A stretch of DNA of 64,000 nucleotides, from the NCBI RefSeq assembly GCF_000770675.1, contig NZ_AVBG01000014.1, forward strand, positions 25,849 through 89,848, given 5' to 3'. This DNA is from Pontibacillus chungwhensis BH030062. Its GTDB lineage: Bacteria; Bacillota; Bacilli; Bacillales; BH030062. Every line of letters starts with the position of its first letter. The first letter of the stretch is position 1. Of the stretch, positions 45,083 through 54,277 are shown piece after piece. Both the position numbers and the translations under genes were made by a program. The notes under the pieces were generated by a model, which saw nothing but the letters and a program-made list of their open reading frames with translations, searched no databases and was not told where the DNA came from.

Positions 45083-45616
45083 TTGGAGGTGGCTTGGTTC
45101 ATTCTATCCATTGTTTTAGCTGTTCTATCTTCTGTGATCCTCAAACGATTTTTAGATAAAGGGAAATCAAGAGAGATGGTGGGGGAAGAGGTCGCTCAGG
45201 ATGTGGTACGTTTTCCTGCAAAAGAAGGTAAATGGTGGAGTTCGCCTGATTTAATAATGGGGATCTATGGCTTTTTGAACCTTTATTTTGTTCTGTTCTT
45301 CAACGAGGATATTCTGCTTAAAGGAACCCAAGCCATAATCGGATTTTCCGTTGCGATAGCTCAGAATCGTAATAATAAAGAAGATTATGTCCGTTTTAAA
45401 AATGGAGTCCTTTATATTACTCGTAGCCCAGTCTTGAACCGAAAAGTCGTTGATCTTCGTTACTTGTTACGAGTGGTGGAAACCCGGAAGCATTTGTCGT
45501 TTTATCAGGAAAATGTGCGCATTGCCCGTATCTATTATGGTGAACTTCATCAAGAAGACATCCCCCGTTTAAAACAGGAGATTGGAGCGTATGTTCCGAT
45601 TCGTAATGAACATTAG
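45083..45616 (+). CDS. Hypothetical membrane protein, 177 aa
   Basis: TTG 45083 with AAGGAGG at proper spacing; ATG 45050 precedes the RBS. One N-terminal TM helix (VAWFILSIVLAVLSSVIL), a second hydrophobic region (LIMGIYGFLNLYFVLFF then a short helix), then a cytosolic PH-like stretch (VRFKNGVLYITRSPV..., LRYLLRVVETRKHLSF). No family assigned. Confidence 0.7.
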   Translation: MEVAWFILSIVLAVLSSVILKRFLDKGKSREMVGEEVAQDVVRFPAKEGKWWSSPDLIMGIYGFLNLYFVLFFNEDILLKGTQAIIGFSVAIAQNRNNKEDYVRFKNGVLYITRSPVLNRKVVDLRYLLRVVETRKHLSFYQENVRIARIYYGELHQEDIPRLKQEIGAYVPIRNEH

Positions 45617-45733
45617 GCTACTCAAGTAGGGCGATAGTGTATAAAAATATAATAGAATTTTCTGTCGAATGGGCCAAAAGTCTCTGCTTTTATAGTAAAA
45701 TAAGAGGATATTCAAAAAGCTAGGGGTTATACG

Positions 45734-46696
45734 ATGGATACATTCTATTTTTTAACAGGACTTGCCGTCGGACTTTTCTTATTTAGTATGTATACCTCTT
45801 ATGTCAAACATCGTTGGAAAGAAAAGAATGAAAAGGAAAAGCAAATCTATCAACTTGTTGAAAATTCAAGAGACATTATTTACATTGTTCAACTTCAACC
45901 GGAACAAAAACACATATACATCAGTCCAGCCCTTGATTCTTATTTAGGCAAGGGAATTGTAGAAGAGTCATTAGAAGATCCTTATCTCCCTTTAAAACTC
46001 ATTCACCCAGATGATTTAGACACGTTAGAAAAGAAGATCACAGATCAGCTTGATTATTCAAAACCGTTTATTCAACGTTGGCGCAATCGGCTAGGGGAAT
46101 ACCGATGGTTTGAGGAGTATGCTTCGCCTATCTATAATGAGGACGGAGATTTGGTTGAGCTACATGGTATTCTGCGCAATATTGATGAAAAAGTTCAACT
46201 ACAGCAAAACTTAGAATATCGAAGCACCCATGATGCTTTGACAGGCCTCTATAATCGGGATTACTTTGACCAATTGATGGAGAAGTATGATCAAGAGATC
46301 AATTGTGCAGTTGGGATGATTTTATGTGACTTAGACAAACTGAAGGATATGAATGACCAGTATGGCCATAAGCATGGGGATTCCTACATTCAGAAGGCTG
46401 CTGAAGTATTCCTTGAATCTACTCCTCTAAATGCGGCTGTATCAAGGGTTGGTGGAGATGAATTTACCATTTTGCTGACTGACACCACACTAGAAGAAGT
46501 CGAGTCTGTTTTTAATCAGATCCAAAAGCACGTTGATGATCACAATGAGTGTTATCCAAATTCTCGCTTGTCGTTATCTATGGGGTATGCGTTCAAAACC
46601 CATTCAACAGGCAAAATGGAGAGTCTGTTTATCGAAGCTGATCAAAGAATGTACCAACATAAACGTTCTAAAAAAGATGTTTATACGTATTCCTAA
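45734..46696 (+). CDS. PAS-GGDEF diguanylate cyclase, membrane-anchored
   Basis: 320 residues. One N-terminal TM helix, PAS domain (about 35-155: VENSRDIIYIVQL, FIQRWRNRLGEYRWFEEY), then GGDEF (about 160-320) with STHDALTGLYNRDYF and an intact active-site loop RVGGDEFTILL. It should make c-di-GMP from GTP. No RxxD inhibitory site is visible five residues upstream of GGDEF (sequence there is TPLNAAVSRV). It could supply c-di-GMP for the pel operon 11 kb downstream (inference). Confidence 0.9.
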   Translation: MDTFYFLTGLAVGLFLFSMYTSYVKHRWKEKNEKEKQIYQLVENSRDIIYIVQLQPEQKHIYISPALDSYLGKGIVEESLEDPYLPLKLIHPDDLDTLEKKITDQLDYSKPFIQRWRNRLGEYRWFEEYASPIYNEDGDLVELHGILRNIDEKVQLQQNLEYRSTHDALTGLYNRDYFDQLMEKYDQEINCAVGMILCDLDKLKDMNDQYGHKHGDSYIQKAAEVFLESTPLNAAVSRVGGDEFTILLTDTTLEEVESVFNQIQKHVDDHNECYPNSRLSLSMGYAFKTHSTGKMESLFIEADQRMYQHKRSKKDVYTYS

Positions 46697-46713
46697 CTGA
46701 AGGAGGATTATTT

Positions 46714-46902
46714 TTGGTAAAAAACGTACCTTTACTCATATCGATGCTGTTAATTGGTCTTGGAGCGTTAACGGTTAGTCAAAATGCACAGTTACCAGAA
46801 CCACTGCATTGGGTATTAATCATTATGTCTGTGATACTCAATATGACAAGTGCAATAGGTTTGATTCTTAACCTTGGAATTCAGAAACTTTATGAAAATT
46901 AA
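46714..46902 (+). CDS. Small hypothetical membrane protein, 62 aa
   Basis: TTG 46714 with AGGAGG upstream. Two TM helices (VPLLISMLLIGLGALTVS and HWVLIIMSVILNMTSAIGLILNL). 17 bp after the diguanylate cyclase gene, so probably co-transcribed. Function unknown. Confidence 0.72.
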   Translation: MVKNVPLLISMLLIGLGALTVSQNAQLPEPLHWVLIIMSVILNMTSAIGLILNLGIQKLYEN

Positions 46903-47050
46903 AGTTACATAATGTTTAACCAGTTATTTTGTTTCCTAGATCTCTTCTCCGGCTCAGTCCAGTCTATACGTTGCTAAACGGGCGCTTACGCTTTTATAAT
47001 AAAACGTGATAAAATAGAGGCGGATAGAAAGGCATTGGAGGAGTAGAGCT

Positions 47051-47434
47051 TTGAAGAAATATATAACGATTCTTGTACTAATCCCTTTACTACTACTTGG
47101 ACTCTATACATTTGCTGTCATGTTCCGTGGTCCTTTTGGATTTGATGATATGCCGATTGATCACTTGGAGAAAGTGGCTGAGTACCAAGCAGATGAGGGG
47201 AACTTAACCATAAGAATTTTAGAGAAGGATGGGGCACCAACGAGTGAAAAGCTGACCTACATTGGAGCTTTGTATGAAGGAGACACGTTTGTTCGAAACG
47301 TCATCTGGATGAAGGAAGACATTCCTGTTGAGTGGACAGGTGAAGAAACGATCACCTTTACTAACGCTGATGGGGAAGAAGTCGAATTGAATGTGCTAGA
47401 AGACACGTATGACTTCAGAGGATTTCCATTATAA
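47051..47434 (+). CDS. Hypothetical membrane-anchored protein, 127 aa
   Basis: TTG 47051 with GGAGGAG upstream. An N-terminal TM helix (YITILVLIPLLLLGLYTFAVMF) and an extracellular acidic beta-rich domain with EWTGEETITFTNADGEEVEL. No recognised family. Confidence 0.7.
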   Translation: MKKYITILVLIPLLLLGLYTFAVMFRGPFGFDDMPIDHLEKVAEYQADEGNLTIRILEKDGAPTSEKLTYIGALYEGDTFVRNVIWMKEDIPVEWTGEETITFTNADGEEVELNVLEDTYDFRGFPL

Positions 47435-47588
47435 AAGAACGAATAAGTAGTTCAATTATTGAGGTATAAAACATACGTGTACCCAATGAATTGAGCTGCT
47501 TTTTTTATATATCGTGCTTTTAATGGTTAGAATTTTTCTATGATCGTTAAGGTTACATCTAGAAGCGAGGATCAGAGGAGGGATCCAG

Positions 47589-47744
47589 GTGGTGGATGAG
47601 AATAAGAAATCTGAAAAGGAAAATCCCTTTGCTTCATGTATGACCTCCATCGCAGACGGTTGTGCTGTCATTGGTTGTTTGAGTGGAGTTATTTTATTTA
47701 TAGGCATTCCAGGAGTAGCTTTTCTTGTGGATAAGATTATTTAA
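47589..47744 (+). CDS. Small membrane peptide, 51 aa
   Basis: GTG 47589 (or 47592) with AGAGGAGGGA upstream. A charged head (DENKKSEKENPF), ASCMTSIADGCAVIGC, then one TM helix (LSGVILFIGIPGVAFLV). Three cysteines cluster before the membrane. Similar in plan to the 27179 peptide. Function unknown. Confidence 0.6.
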   Translation: MVDENKKSEKENPFASCMTSIADGCAVIGCLSGVILFIGIPGVAFLVDKII

Positions 47745-47864
47745 AAACAAATCTTAATTCTCGCTTCTTTTCGCCTTAGACTATGCCGCATTTCACTCAT
47801 CATGATAGACTAATAGAAAGGCATGAAATCGTTATCATATTGTGGCGACAAGGAGTGGGGTCTA

Positions 47865-49229
47865 GTGGAATCGATCAGAGATAATCACAAGCAAGATGTG
47901 TTCGACACGTTCTTTGAAAATGGGAACTTTTGCATCGTTGTTGTCGATCATGAAGGGCTTGTATCATATATAAATGAAAGCTATTGCCAATTTCTGAACG
48001 TTGATAAGAGGCAAGCGATTGGGAAGCATGTAACGGAGGTCATTGAGAACACGCGTATGCACCTCGTTGTGGAGACGGGGAAAGAAGAGATGGCCGATCT
48101 TCAATACATTAGAGGGAATTATATGATCGCAAATCGTATTCCTCTGCGCTCAGAGGGAAAAGTCGTTGGGGCCTTCGGGATGGTTTTGTTCCGTGATACG
48201 GAAGAGTGGCTGAAGATGAACAGTCACATACGTGATTTGCTTCTTGAGTTGAAAGCATACCGCTCACAGCGCAGGGAACAAACAGGAGCGACTTACGCTT
48301 TGCATCACATCATTAGCCAGTCACAAGAAGTTGACGTGTTAAAAGACAAGATCAAACAAGTGGCACCGAGTGATGTGTCTGTACTGCTTCGTGGAGAAAG
48401 TGGAACAGGGAAAGAGCTTTTTGCTCATAGCATTCATCATCTAAGTGAGCGAAGCAATAAACCTTTTGTCAAAGTAAACTGTGCCGCGATTCCAGAAGAC
48501 CTTCTCGAGTCAGAGTTATTTGGCTATCAGGAAGGAGCTTTTACGGGGGCAAAAAAAGGCGGGAAACCAGGCAAGTTTCAGCTTGCGGATGGGGGCACGC
48601 TTTTCTTAGATGAAATTGGTGACATGCCACTCCATGCTCAGGTGAAAATACTAAGGGTGTTACAGGAAGGGGAGGTGGAAGCGATTGGTGCAACGCATCC
48701 TCAGAAAGTCAATGTCCGCATCATTGCTTCTACTCATCAGCCATTAGAAGAATTAATTCAGGACCAGCGCTTTCGTGAAGATTTATTTTACCGCATTAAT
48801 GTCGTTCAGTTTCATGTGCCAGCGCTGAGGGAGCGAAAAGAGGATATTGAAGTACTAGCAAGGTCTCTCCTTCATAAAGTGACGGATAAGATCGGGAAAC
48901 GGGTGGAGGATTTTGACCCGGCTGTGCATGAAGCCTTCAAGCGTTATTCCTGGCCAGGGAACGTGCGAGAATTAGAGAATGCCATTGAATCCGCCGTGCA
49001 TTTAACTCGCTCTGAATCGATTGGTCTAGAGGATCTTCCCTCTTCGATTCGTACGACATCAAGTGGTTATACGGCTGGGCGTACGTTAAAGGAAAGTCTT
49101 GAAGAAGCAGAGAAGCAGGCGATTGAAGAAGCGATGGGTCATGCGGACGGAGATAAAGTGAAGGCTGCCGAGACGCTTGGAATCGGAAAATCCTCTCTCT
49201 ATGAAAAAGTGAAGAAATACGGCTTATGA
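47865..49229 (+). CDS. Sigma-54-dependent activator with PAS domain
   Basis: 454 residues from GTG 47865 (AAGGAGTGGGG, good spacing); ATG 47823 lacks a proper spacer. PAS sensor (NFCIVVVDHEGLVSYINESY), AAA+ core with GESGTGKELFAHSIHH (Walker A), GAFTGA (sigma-54 contact) and GGTLFLDEIGD (Walker B), and a C-terminal Fis-type HTH (DKVKAAETLGIGKSSLYEKV). RocR/BkdR-like. It should activate the -24/-12 promoter at 49401 and thus the ketone-body operon (inference from adjacency). Confidence 0.92.
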   Translation: MESIRDNHKQDVFDTFFENGNFCIVVVDHEGLVSYINESYCQFLNVDKRQAIGKHVTEVIENTRMHLVVETGKEEMADLQYIRGNYMIANRIPLRSEGKVVGAFGMVLFRDTEEWLKMNSHIRDLLLELKAYRSQRREQTGATYALHHIISQSQEVDVLKDKIKQVAPSDVSVLLRGESGTGKELFAHSIHHLSERSNKPFVKVNCAAIPEDLLESELFGYQEGAFTGAKKGGKPGKFQLADGGTLFLDEIGDMPLHAQVKILRVLQEGEVEAIGATHPQKVNVRIIASTHQPLEELIQDQRFREDLFYRINVVQFHVPALRERKEDIEVLARSLLHKVTDKIGKRVEDFDPAVHEAFKRYSWPGNVRELENAIESAVHLTRSESIGLEDLPSSIRTTSSGYTAGRTLKESLEEAEKQAIEEAMGHADGDKVKAAETLGIGKSSLYEKVKKYGL

Positions 49230-49247
49230 GTCATTCCGTAACCGTGG

Positions 49248-49280
49248 AAAGCCATTCCGAGAATATGGAATGGCTTTTTT
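49248..49280 (+). terminator. Rho-independent terminator after sigma-54 activator
   Basis: Perfect 11-bp stem AAAGCCATTCC / GGAATGGCTTT with an 8-nt loop and T run. Confidence 0.9.
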
Positions 49281-49290
49281 AGTTGCGTTA

Positions 49291-49304
49291 TGTAAGGGCT
49301 TACA
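49291..49304 (+). promoter_or_regulatory. Putative cre site upstream of the ketone-body operon
   Basis: TGTAAGGGCTTACA matches the cre consensus at 13 of 14 positions (G in place of the central C). It is a perfect-armed palindrome about 110 bp upstream of the sigma-54 promoter. Confidence 0.55.
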
Positions 49305-49330
49305 AAATGTTTTGATATATTATGTGGAAG

Positions 49331-49350
49331 TATTCTGAAATTCTGGAATA
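49331..49350 (+). promoter_or_regulatory. Candidate activator binding site (UAS)
   Basis: TATTCTGAAATTCTGGAATA, an imperfect palindrome with TATTC/GAATA ends, about 50-70 bp upstream of the -24/-12 promoter. Position suits a sigma-54 enhancer-binding protein; unproven. Confidence 0.4.
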
Positions 49351-49400
49351 GCTTAAATAGGAAGTGCGCTTTAACTAGCATTGTAGCAGGATTTCGAAAG

Positions 49401-49418
49401 TTGGCATGTTTTTTGCAT
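49401..49418 (+). promoter_or_regulatory. Sigma-54 (-24/-12) promoter
   Basis: TTGGCATGTTTTTTGCAT has the GG and GC dinucleotides exactly 12 bp apart, matching TGGCAC-N5-TTGCW closely. It is 26 bp upstream of the first gene of the operon and just downstream of the sigma-54 activator gene. Confidence 0.88.
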
Positions 49419-49443
49419 ATAAATAGGGTGAAGGGAGTGGGAA

Positions 49444-50142
49444 ATGATGAAAGAAATGTATACATCGTTCCAAGAAGCAGTGAAAGACATTAAGGATCAT
49501 GACACGATTATGGTAGGTGGCTTTGGTCTTGTTGGAATTCCGGAGAATTTAATATTAGCGTTAGTCGAGTCGAATGTGAAACACTTAACCGTTATCTCAA
49601 ATAACTGTGGTGTTGACGATTGGGGACTAGGCTTACTGCTTCAGAATAAGCAGATTGATAAAATGATCGGCTCTTATGTGGGGGAGAATAAAGAATTTGA
49701 GCGTCAGGTTATTGAAGGGGAATTAGAAGTAGAGCTAGTGCCACAAGGAACACTGGCTGAGCGAATCCGTGCAGGTGGCGCTGGAATCCCTGCGTTCTAT
49801 ACACCAGCAGGAGTGGGTACACCGATTGCAGAGGGGCAAGAAGTGCGTACATTTGACGGGAAGGAATACTTACTTCAACATGCACTGAAAGCGGATTTCA
49901 GTTTAGTTCGTGCGGCAAAAGGTGACCGACTTGGGAACCTTGTGTATAACAAAACGGCGCGTAACTTCAACCCGATGATGGCAGCAGCCGGGAAAGTGAC
50001 GATTGCTGAAGTGGAGAAGCTCGTTGAACCAGGTGCCATCGATCCAGATCACGTACATACAGCAGGCGTGTATGTTCAGGGACTGATTGAAGGGCAGCAG
50101 GAGAAGCGCATTGAACGATTAACGACAAACGCAAATGCTTAA
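49444..50142 (+). CDS. scoA: 3-oxoacid CoA-transferase subunit A
   Basis: 232 residues. With the B subunit it moves CoA from succinyl-CoA to acetoacetate. Seen: the CoA-binding loop [32 protein letters not shown] and [20 protein letters not shown]. First gene of the sigma-54-controlled ketone-body operon. Confidence 0.93.
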   Translation: MMKEMYTSFQEAVKDIKDHDTIMVGGFGLVGIPENLILALVESNVKHLTVISNNCGVDDWGLGLLLQNKQIDKMIGSYVGENKEFERQVIEGELEVELVPQGTLAERIRAGGAGIPAFYTPAGVGTPIAEGQEVRTFDGKEYLLQHALKADFSLVRAAKGDRLGNLVYNKTARNFNPMMAAAGKVTIAEVEKLVEPGAIDPDHVHTAGVYVQGLIEGQQEKRIERLTTNANA

Positions 50143-50157
50143 AAGGGAGGAATTATT

Positions 50158-50832
50158 GTGGCTAAACAATTAGATAAAGCAGCACAGCGTGAGAAAATTG
50201 CGCGTAGAGCTGAGAAAGAAATTGAAAGCGGTTACTACGTCAATTTAGGGATTGGCATGCCGACAATGGTAGCCAACTATATTTCAGAGAATAAAGAAAT
50301 GGTGCTTCAATCGGAAAACGGTCTACTTGGAATTGGACGTTACCCATATGAAGATGAAGTGGATCCGGACCTTATTAACGCAGGTAAAGAAACCGTTACG
50401 GCGGCAGTTGGAAGCGCGTATTGTGACAGTGCGGAGTCCTTCGGCATGATCCGCGGTGAGCATCTGGATCTCGCTATCTTAGGTGGAATGGAAGTCTCTG
50501 AAACAGGTGATCTCGCAAACTGGATGATTCCAGGCAAGATGATTAAAGGCATGGGTGGTGCGATGGATATTGTACACGGTGCGAAGAAGATCGTTATCAT
50601 TATGGACCATGTGAACAAGCACGGGGAGCCTAAAATTTTAAAACAGTGCAGCCTTCCTCTAACAGGGAAAGGCGTTGTCGATCGTATCATTACAGAACGT
50701 GCGGTCATTGATGTAACAGATCAAGGGTTGGAACTGGTTGAACTTGCTGATGGCTGGACGGTTGAAGAGATTAAAGAATCCACAGAAGCCGAACTTAAAG
50801 TAAGCCCAAATCTATTAGAAACTGCGTACTAA
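50158..50832 (+). CDS. scoB: 3-oxoacid CoA-transferase subunit B
   Basis: 224 residues, GTG start behind GGGAGG. Carries [17 protein letters not shown] and the catalytic Glu in [11 protein letters not shown] (SENG motif), plus [20 protein letters not shown]. Forms the heterotetramer with ScoA. Confidence 0.94.
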   Translation: MAKQLDKAAQREKIARRAEKEIESGYYVNLGIGMPTMVANYISENKEMVLQSENGLLGIGRYPYEDEVDPDLINAGKETVTAAVGSAYCDSAESFGMIRGEHLDLAILGGMEVSETGDLANWMIPGKMIKGMGGAMDIVHGAKKIVIIMDHVNKHGEPKILKQCSLPLTGKGVVDRIITERAVIDVTDQGLELVELADGWTVEEIKESTEAELKVSPNLLETAY

Positions 50833-50850
50833 GCTAGGAGGATCACGAGA

Positions 50851-51627
50851 ATGGTAGAAAATAAAGTCGTACTCATCACAGGTTCAGCAAGTGGCATTGG
50901 ATATGAAATCGGTGTTGATTTTGCTGAAAAAGGGGCAAAGGTCGTATTCAGTGATATTAATGAAGAGAAAGTTCAGGACGTTACGCGTGATCTGACTTCA
51001 AAAGGTTATGAATGCATGGGTGTGAGATGTGACGTTACGAATGAAGAAGAGTTAAAAGGGGCAATCGATCAGGCCGTAGAGCATTACGGCCGACTCGATG
51101 TTTTAATTAACAATGCTGGTCTTCAACACGTGTCGCCGATTGAAGAGTTCCCGACAGAGAAGTTTGAGTTCATGGTCAAAGTGATGCTCACAGCACCATT
51201 TATGGCAACGAAGCATGCGTTTCCGATTATGAAAGAGCAAGGATTCGGTCGCATTATTAATATGGCTTCTATTAATGGGCTGATTGGTTTTGCAGGAAAA
51301 GCCGCTTATAACAGCTCGAAGCACGGTGTGATTGGACTGACGAAAGTGTCAGCTCTAGAAGGGGCGGAACATGGCGTTACGGTCAATGCGATTTGTCCTG
51401 GGTATGTGGATACGCCGCTTGTTCGCGGACAGTTAGAAGATTTAGCAAAAACCAGGGACGTTTCCCTTGAGAAGGTATTAGAAGAAGTCATTTATCCGCT
51501 TGTGCCGCAAAAGCGCCTGCTTTCGGTGAAAGAAATAGCTGACTATACAGCGTTTCTGGCAAGTGATGCGGCAAAAGGGGTAACCGGTCAGGCTGTTGTA
51601 ATGGACGGCGGATATACGGCACAATAA
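50851..51627 (+). CDS. 3-hydroxybutyrate dehydrogenase (SDR family)
   Basis: 258 residues. Rossmann motif TGSASGIGYEIG, NNAGLQHVSPIEEFP, catalytic Ser in NMASINGLIGF and Tyr-x3-Lys (YNSSKHG). The Q-H-V-S-P-I-E-E-F segment is typical of D-3-hydroxybutyrate dehydrogenases. Oxidises 3-hydroxybutyrate to acetoacetate with NAD. Confidence 0.93.
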   Translation: MVENKVVLITGSASGIGYEIGVDFAEKGAKVVFSDINEEKVQDVTRDLTSKGYECMGVRCDVTNEEELKGAIDQAVEHYGRLDVLINNAGLQHVSPIEEFPTEKFEFMVKVMLTAPFMATKHAFPIMKEQGFGRIINMASINGLIGFAGKAAYNSSKHGVIGLTKVSALEGAEHGVTVNAICPGYVDTPLVRGQLEDLAKTRDVSLEKVLEEVIYPLVPQKRLLSVKEIADYTAFLASDAAKGVTGQAVVMDGGYTAQ

Positions 51628-51645
51628 TGGATGGGAGTGGAGACA

Positions 51646-52821
51646 ATGGAGAATGTATATATTTTAGAGGGGGCTCGTACGCCTTTTGGAAGTTTTGGCG
51701 GGGTATTAAAAGATGTAGACCCAACTCAGCTTGGTGTTACAGCGAGTAAGGGGGCGATTGAGCGTAGTGGGATTCGAGCAGAGGATCTTGATTTTTCCGT
51801 TATGGGGAATGTCATCCATTCAGCGAAAAACGCTCCATACCTAGCTCGACATATCGCTCTTCAAGCAGGGCTTCCATATGAGAGTCCAGCCCTTGCGGTG
51901 AACCGTTTGTGTGGGTCTGGGTTACAATCTGTCATTTCAGCTGCCCAGTCGATTCAGCTTGGAGAAGGACAAGCAGCATTGGCTGGCGGGGTAGACAGTA
52001 TGAGTCTTGCGCCTTATGCTTTACATGGGAGTCGGTTTGGAACGAAGTTAGGTGCACCGAAGCTTGATGACATGCTTTGGGCGGCACTGACTGACGAATA
52101 TATTGGTGCAGGCATGGGTATGACTGGTGAGAACCTGGCCGATCAATATGAGGTGTCTCGTGAGGAGCAGGACGCGTATGCTGCTCGTAGTCACCAAAGT
52201 GCTGCGGCAGCACGAGAGTCAGGGAAATTTGCAGAAGAGATTGTTCCGGTCGAGTTGAAGACACGAAAAGGGACACAAGTCGTTGATACAGATGAGCATA
52301 TCCGTGAAGATACAACGGCTGAGAAACTGTCTGGCCTGAAGCCTGCCTTTAAGAAAGATGGTTCCGTAACAGGCGGGAACGCGAGCGGCATTAACGACGG
52401 AGCAGGTGCAGTTGTACTTGCTGGTGAATCGTTTGTTGAGTCAAGGGGTCTGAAGCCACTTGGTCGTATTGTGTCCTGGGCAGTAGCTGGCGTTGATCCT
52501 TCCATTATGGGAATTGGTCCTGCACCAGCCATTCGAAAGGCGCTTGAGAAAGCATCCCTGAGCTTAGATGACATGAGCCTGATTGAAGTCAATGAGGCGT
52601 TTGCTTCTCAGTATATTGCGGTGGAGAAAGAGCTTGGACTTGACCGAGATAAGGTGAACGTAAATGGTGGTGCGATTGCACTTGGTCACCCGGTTGGGGC
52701 AAGTGGGACGCGTGTTTTATATACATTAATGAAAGAACTGAAACGACGAAATGAGCGGTACGGAGTCGCATCACTATGCATTGGTGGGGGCCAGGGCATT
52801 GCGATGGTCGTGGAAGTCTAA
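51646..52821 (+). CDS. Acetyl-CoA acetyltransferase (thiolase)
   Basis: 391 residues from ATG 51646 (GGGAGTGGAG upstream; ATG 51631 precedes it). Catalytic Cys in NRLCGSGLQSV, the NEAFASQY motif, His in GGAIALGHPVGASG and Cys in CIGGGQGIAM. Splits acetoacetyl-CoA to two acetyl-CoA, finishing 3-hydroxybutyrate degradation. Confidence 0.95.
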   Translation: MENVYILEGARTPFGSFGGVLKDVDPTQLGVTASKGAIERSGIRAEDLDFSVMGNVIHSAKNAPYLARHIALQAGLPYESPALAVNRLCGSGLQSVISAAQSIQLGEGQAALAGGVDSMSLAPYALHGSRFGTKLGAPKLDDMLWAALTDEYIGAGMGMTGENLADQYEVSREEQDAYAARSHQSAAAARESGKFAEEIVPVELKTRKGTQVVDTDEHIREDTTAEKLSGLKPAFKKDGSVTGGNASGINDGAGAVVLAGESFVESRGLKPLGRIVSWAVAGVDPSIMGIGPAPAIRKALEKASLSLDDMSLIEVNEAFASQYIAVEKELGLDRDKVNVNGGAIALGHPVGASGTRVLYTLMKELKRRNERYGVASLCIGGGQGIAMVVEV

Positions 52822-52863
52822 CTAGCACGAGAACGATCTTAGATTGATATTGGAGGATGTAGT

Positions 52864-54144
52864 ATGCTTGGGATTTTCTTAGGGCTTGTCGTTTTAATGG
52901 TGCTTGCCTACATAGGGTGGTCCATCCTATGGGTAGCACCTATTGCGGCAGGTGTGGTTGCTATAACAGGAGGCCTTGATGTATTAGAAGCCTACAAAGA
53001 TACATATATGGGAGGGTTCGTTAACTTCGCGAAGAGCTGGTTCCCAGTCTTTATGTTGGGTGCGATTTTCGGGAAGTTGATGGAAGAGACAGGAATGGCC
53101 CGATCCGTAGCCGTTGCCATGACAAAAGTAATCGGATCACAGCGCGCGATCCTTGGTGTGTTAGCGTCTGCGGCTGTATTAACCTACGGCGGGGTGAGTT
53201 TGTTCGTTGTGGTGTTTGCGGTTTATCCGTTAGCTTTATCTTTATTCCGCGAAGCGAATATTAGTCGGAAGTTAATTCCTGCGACTGTGGCCTTAGGGGC
53301 GTTCACGTTTACGATGACGGCGTTACCGGGTTCACCTCAGATTCAAAACCTGATTCCGATGGAGTATTATAAGACAGATGCCATGGCTGCGCCCGTGATG
53401 GGAATCATTGCAGCGATCATCATGGCAGGCGGAGGTTACTTCTACCTGCGCAGACAAGAGAAGAAGCTGACGGAAAAAGGGGAAACCTTTACAGAACCGA
53501 AAGAACAAAAGGAAGAGGAGGACGTTGTGATTCCTCACTGGACGCTATCGTTTCTTCCTTTATTAACCGTATTGATTACATTGAATCTATTTGAGTTAGA
53601 TGTTATTGTGGCATTAATTATTGGTATTTTACTTATTATGATTTTGAATGTATCGAAAGTTAAGCGATTCGTTGGTGCGATTAACGCAGGAGCGAGCGGA
53701 TCGGTCCTTGCGATCATTAACACAAGTGCGGCTGTAGGTTTCGGTACTGTGGTAAAAGCTGTGCCAGGATTTGACCGTTTAACAGAACTGTTAATGGGCG
53801 TAAAAGGCCACCCGCTTATCTCTGAAGCGATTTCGGTTAACATTCTAGCCGGTGCAACCGGTTCCGCCTCAGGTGGTATGGGAATCGCGTTAGAAGCTCT
53901 CGGTGATAAGTATTACGAGATTGCGATGAACACAGGCGTAAGTCCAGAAGCCTTTCACCGGATTGCCTCGCTCTCATCCGGAGGATTAGATGCACTTCCG
54001 CATAACGGAGCGGTACTTACATTGTTCGCGATTACAGGCATGACGCACAAAGATAGCTATAAAGATATTTTCGTAGTTGCGATTGTCATTCCGATTCTAT
54101 CTGTCGTAGCCGTTATCGCCCTTGCAGCAATGGGGATTTTATAA
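52864..54144 (+). CDS. GntP-family permease (probable 3-hydroxybutyrate/acetoacetate transporter)
   Basis: 426 residues, about 12 TM helices, with a cytosolic charged loop (RRQEKKLTEKGETFTEPKEQ). GntP/CitMHS-type features include GGVSLFVVVFAVYPLAL, ALPGSPQIQNLIP and GATGSASGGMGIALEALG. The substrate is inferred from the operon; the equivalent B. subtilis yxjC gene sits beside scoAB. Last gene before a terminator. Confidence 0.88.
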   Translation: MLGIFLGLVVLMVLAYIGWSILWVAPIAAGVVAITGGLDVLEAYKDTYMGGFVNFAKSWFPVFMLGAIFGKLMEETGMARSVAVAMTKVIGSQRAILGVLASAAVLTYGGVSLFVVVFAVYPLALSLFREANISRKLIPATVALGAFTFTMTALPGSPQIQNLIPMEYYKTDAMAAPVMGIIAAIIMAGGGYFYLRRQEKKLTEKGETFTEPKEQKEEEDVVIPHWTLSFLPLLTVLITLNLFELDVIVALIIGILLIMILNVSKVKRFVGAINAGASGSVLAIINTSAAVGFGTVVKAVPGFDRLTELLMGVKGHPLISEAISVNILAGATGSASGGMGIALEALGDKYYEIAMNTGVSPEAFHRIASLSSGGLDALPHNGAVLTLFAITGMTHKDSYKDIFVVAIVIPILSVVAVIALAAMGIL

Positions 54145-54153
54145 AGAATAAAC

Positions 54154-54195
54154 AAAGACAGGTTACCACTTTCAGGGGTGGACCTGTCTTTTTTG
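54154..54195 (+). terminator. Rho-independent terminator of the ketone-body operon
   Basis: Perfect 10-bp stem AAAGACAGGT / ACCTGTCTTT with an 18-nt loop and T run. Confidence 0.9.
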
Positions 54196-54217
54196 TGTTT
54201 TGTGCTGTAAAGGGGTG

Positions 54218-54236
54218 AAGGGTGTCTGACACCCTT
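54218..54236. repeat. Short palindrome AAGGGTGTC-T-GACACCCTT
   Basis: A perfect 9-bp inverted repeat with one central base, between the terminator and array B. Similar GGTGTCTGACACC palindromes are common in Bacillaceae intergenic DNA. Confidence 0.7.
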
Positions 54237-54277
54237 TAGTGCTGTGCTGTGTGAGAGTGGGGGCGGGGGGAGTGGAG

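Noticed and set aside
50340..50708. Minus-strand open frame inside scoB
   Set aside because: Shadow of a well-conserved coding gene; no RBS or domain.
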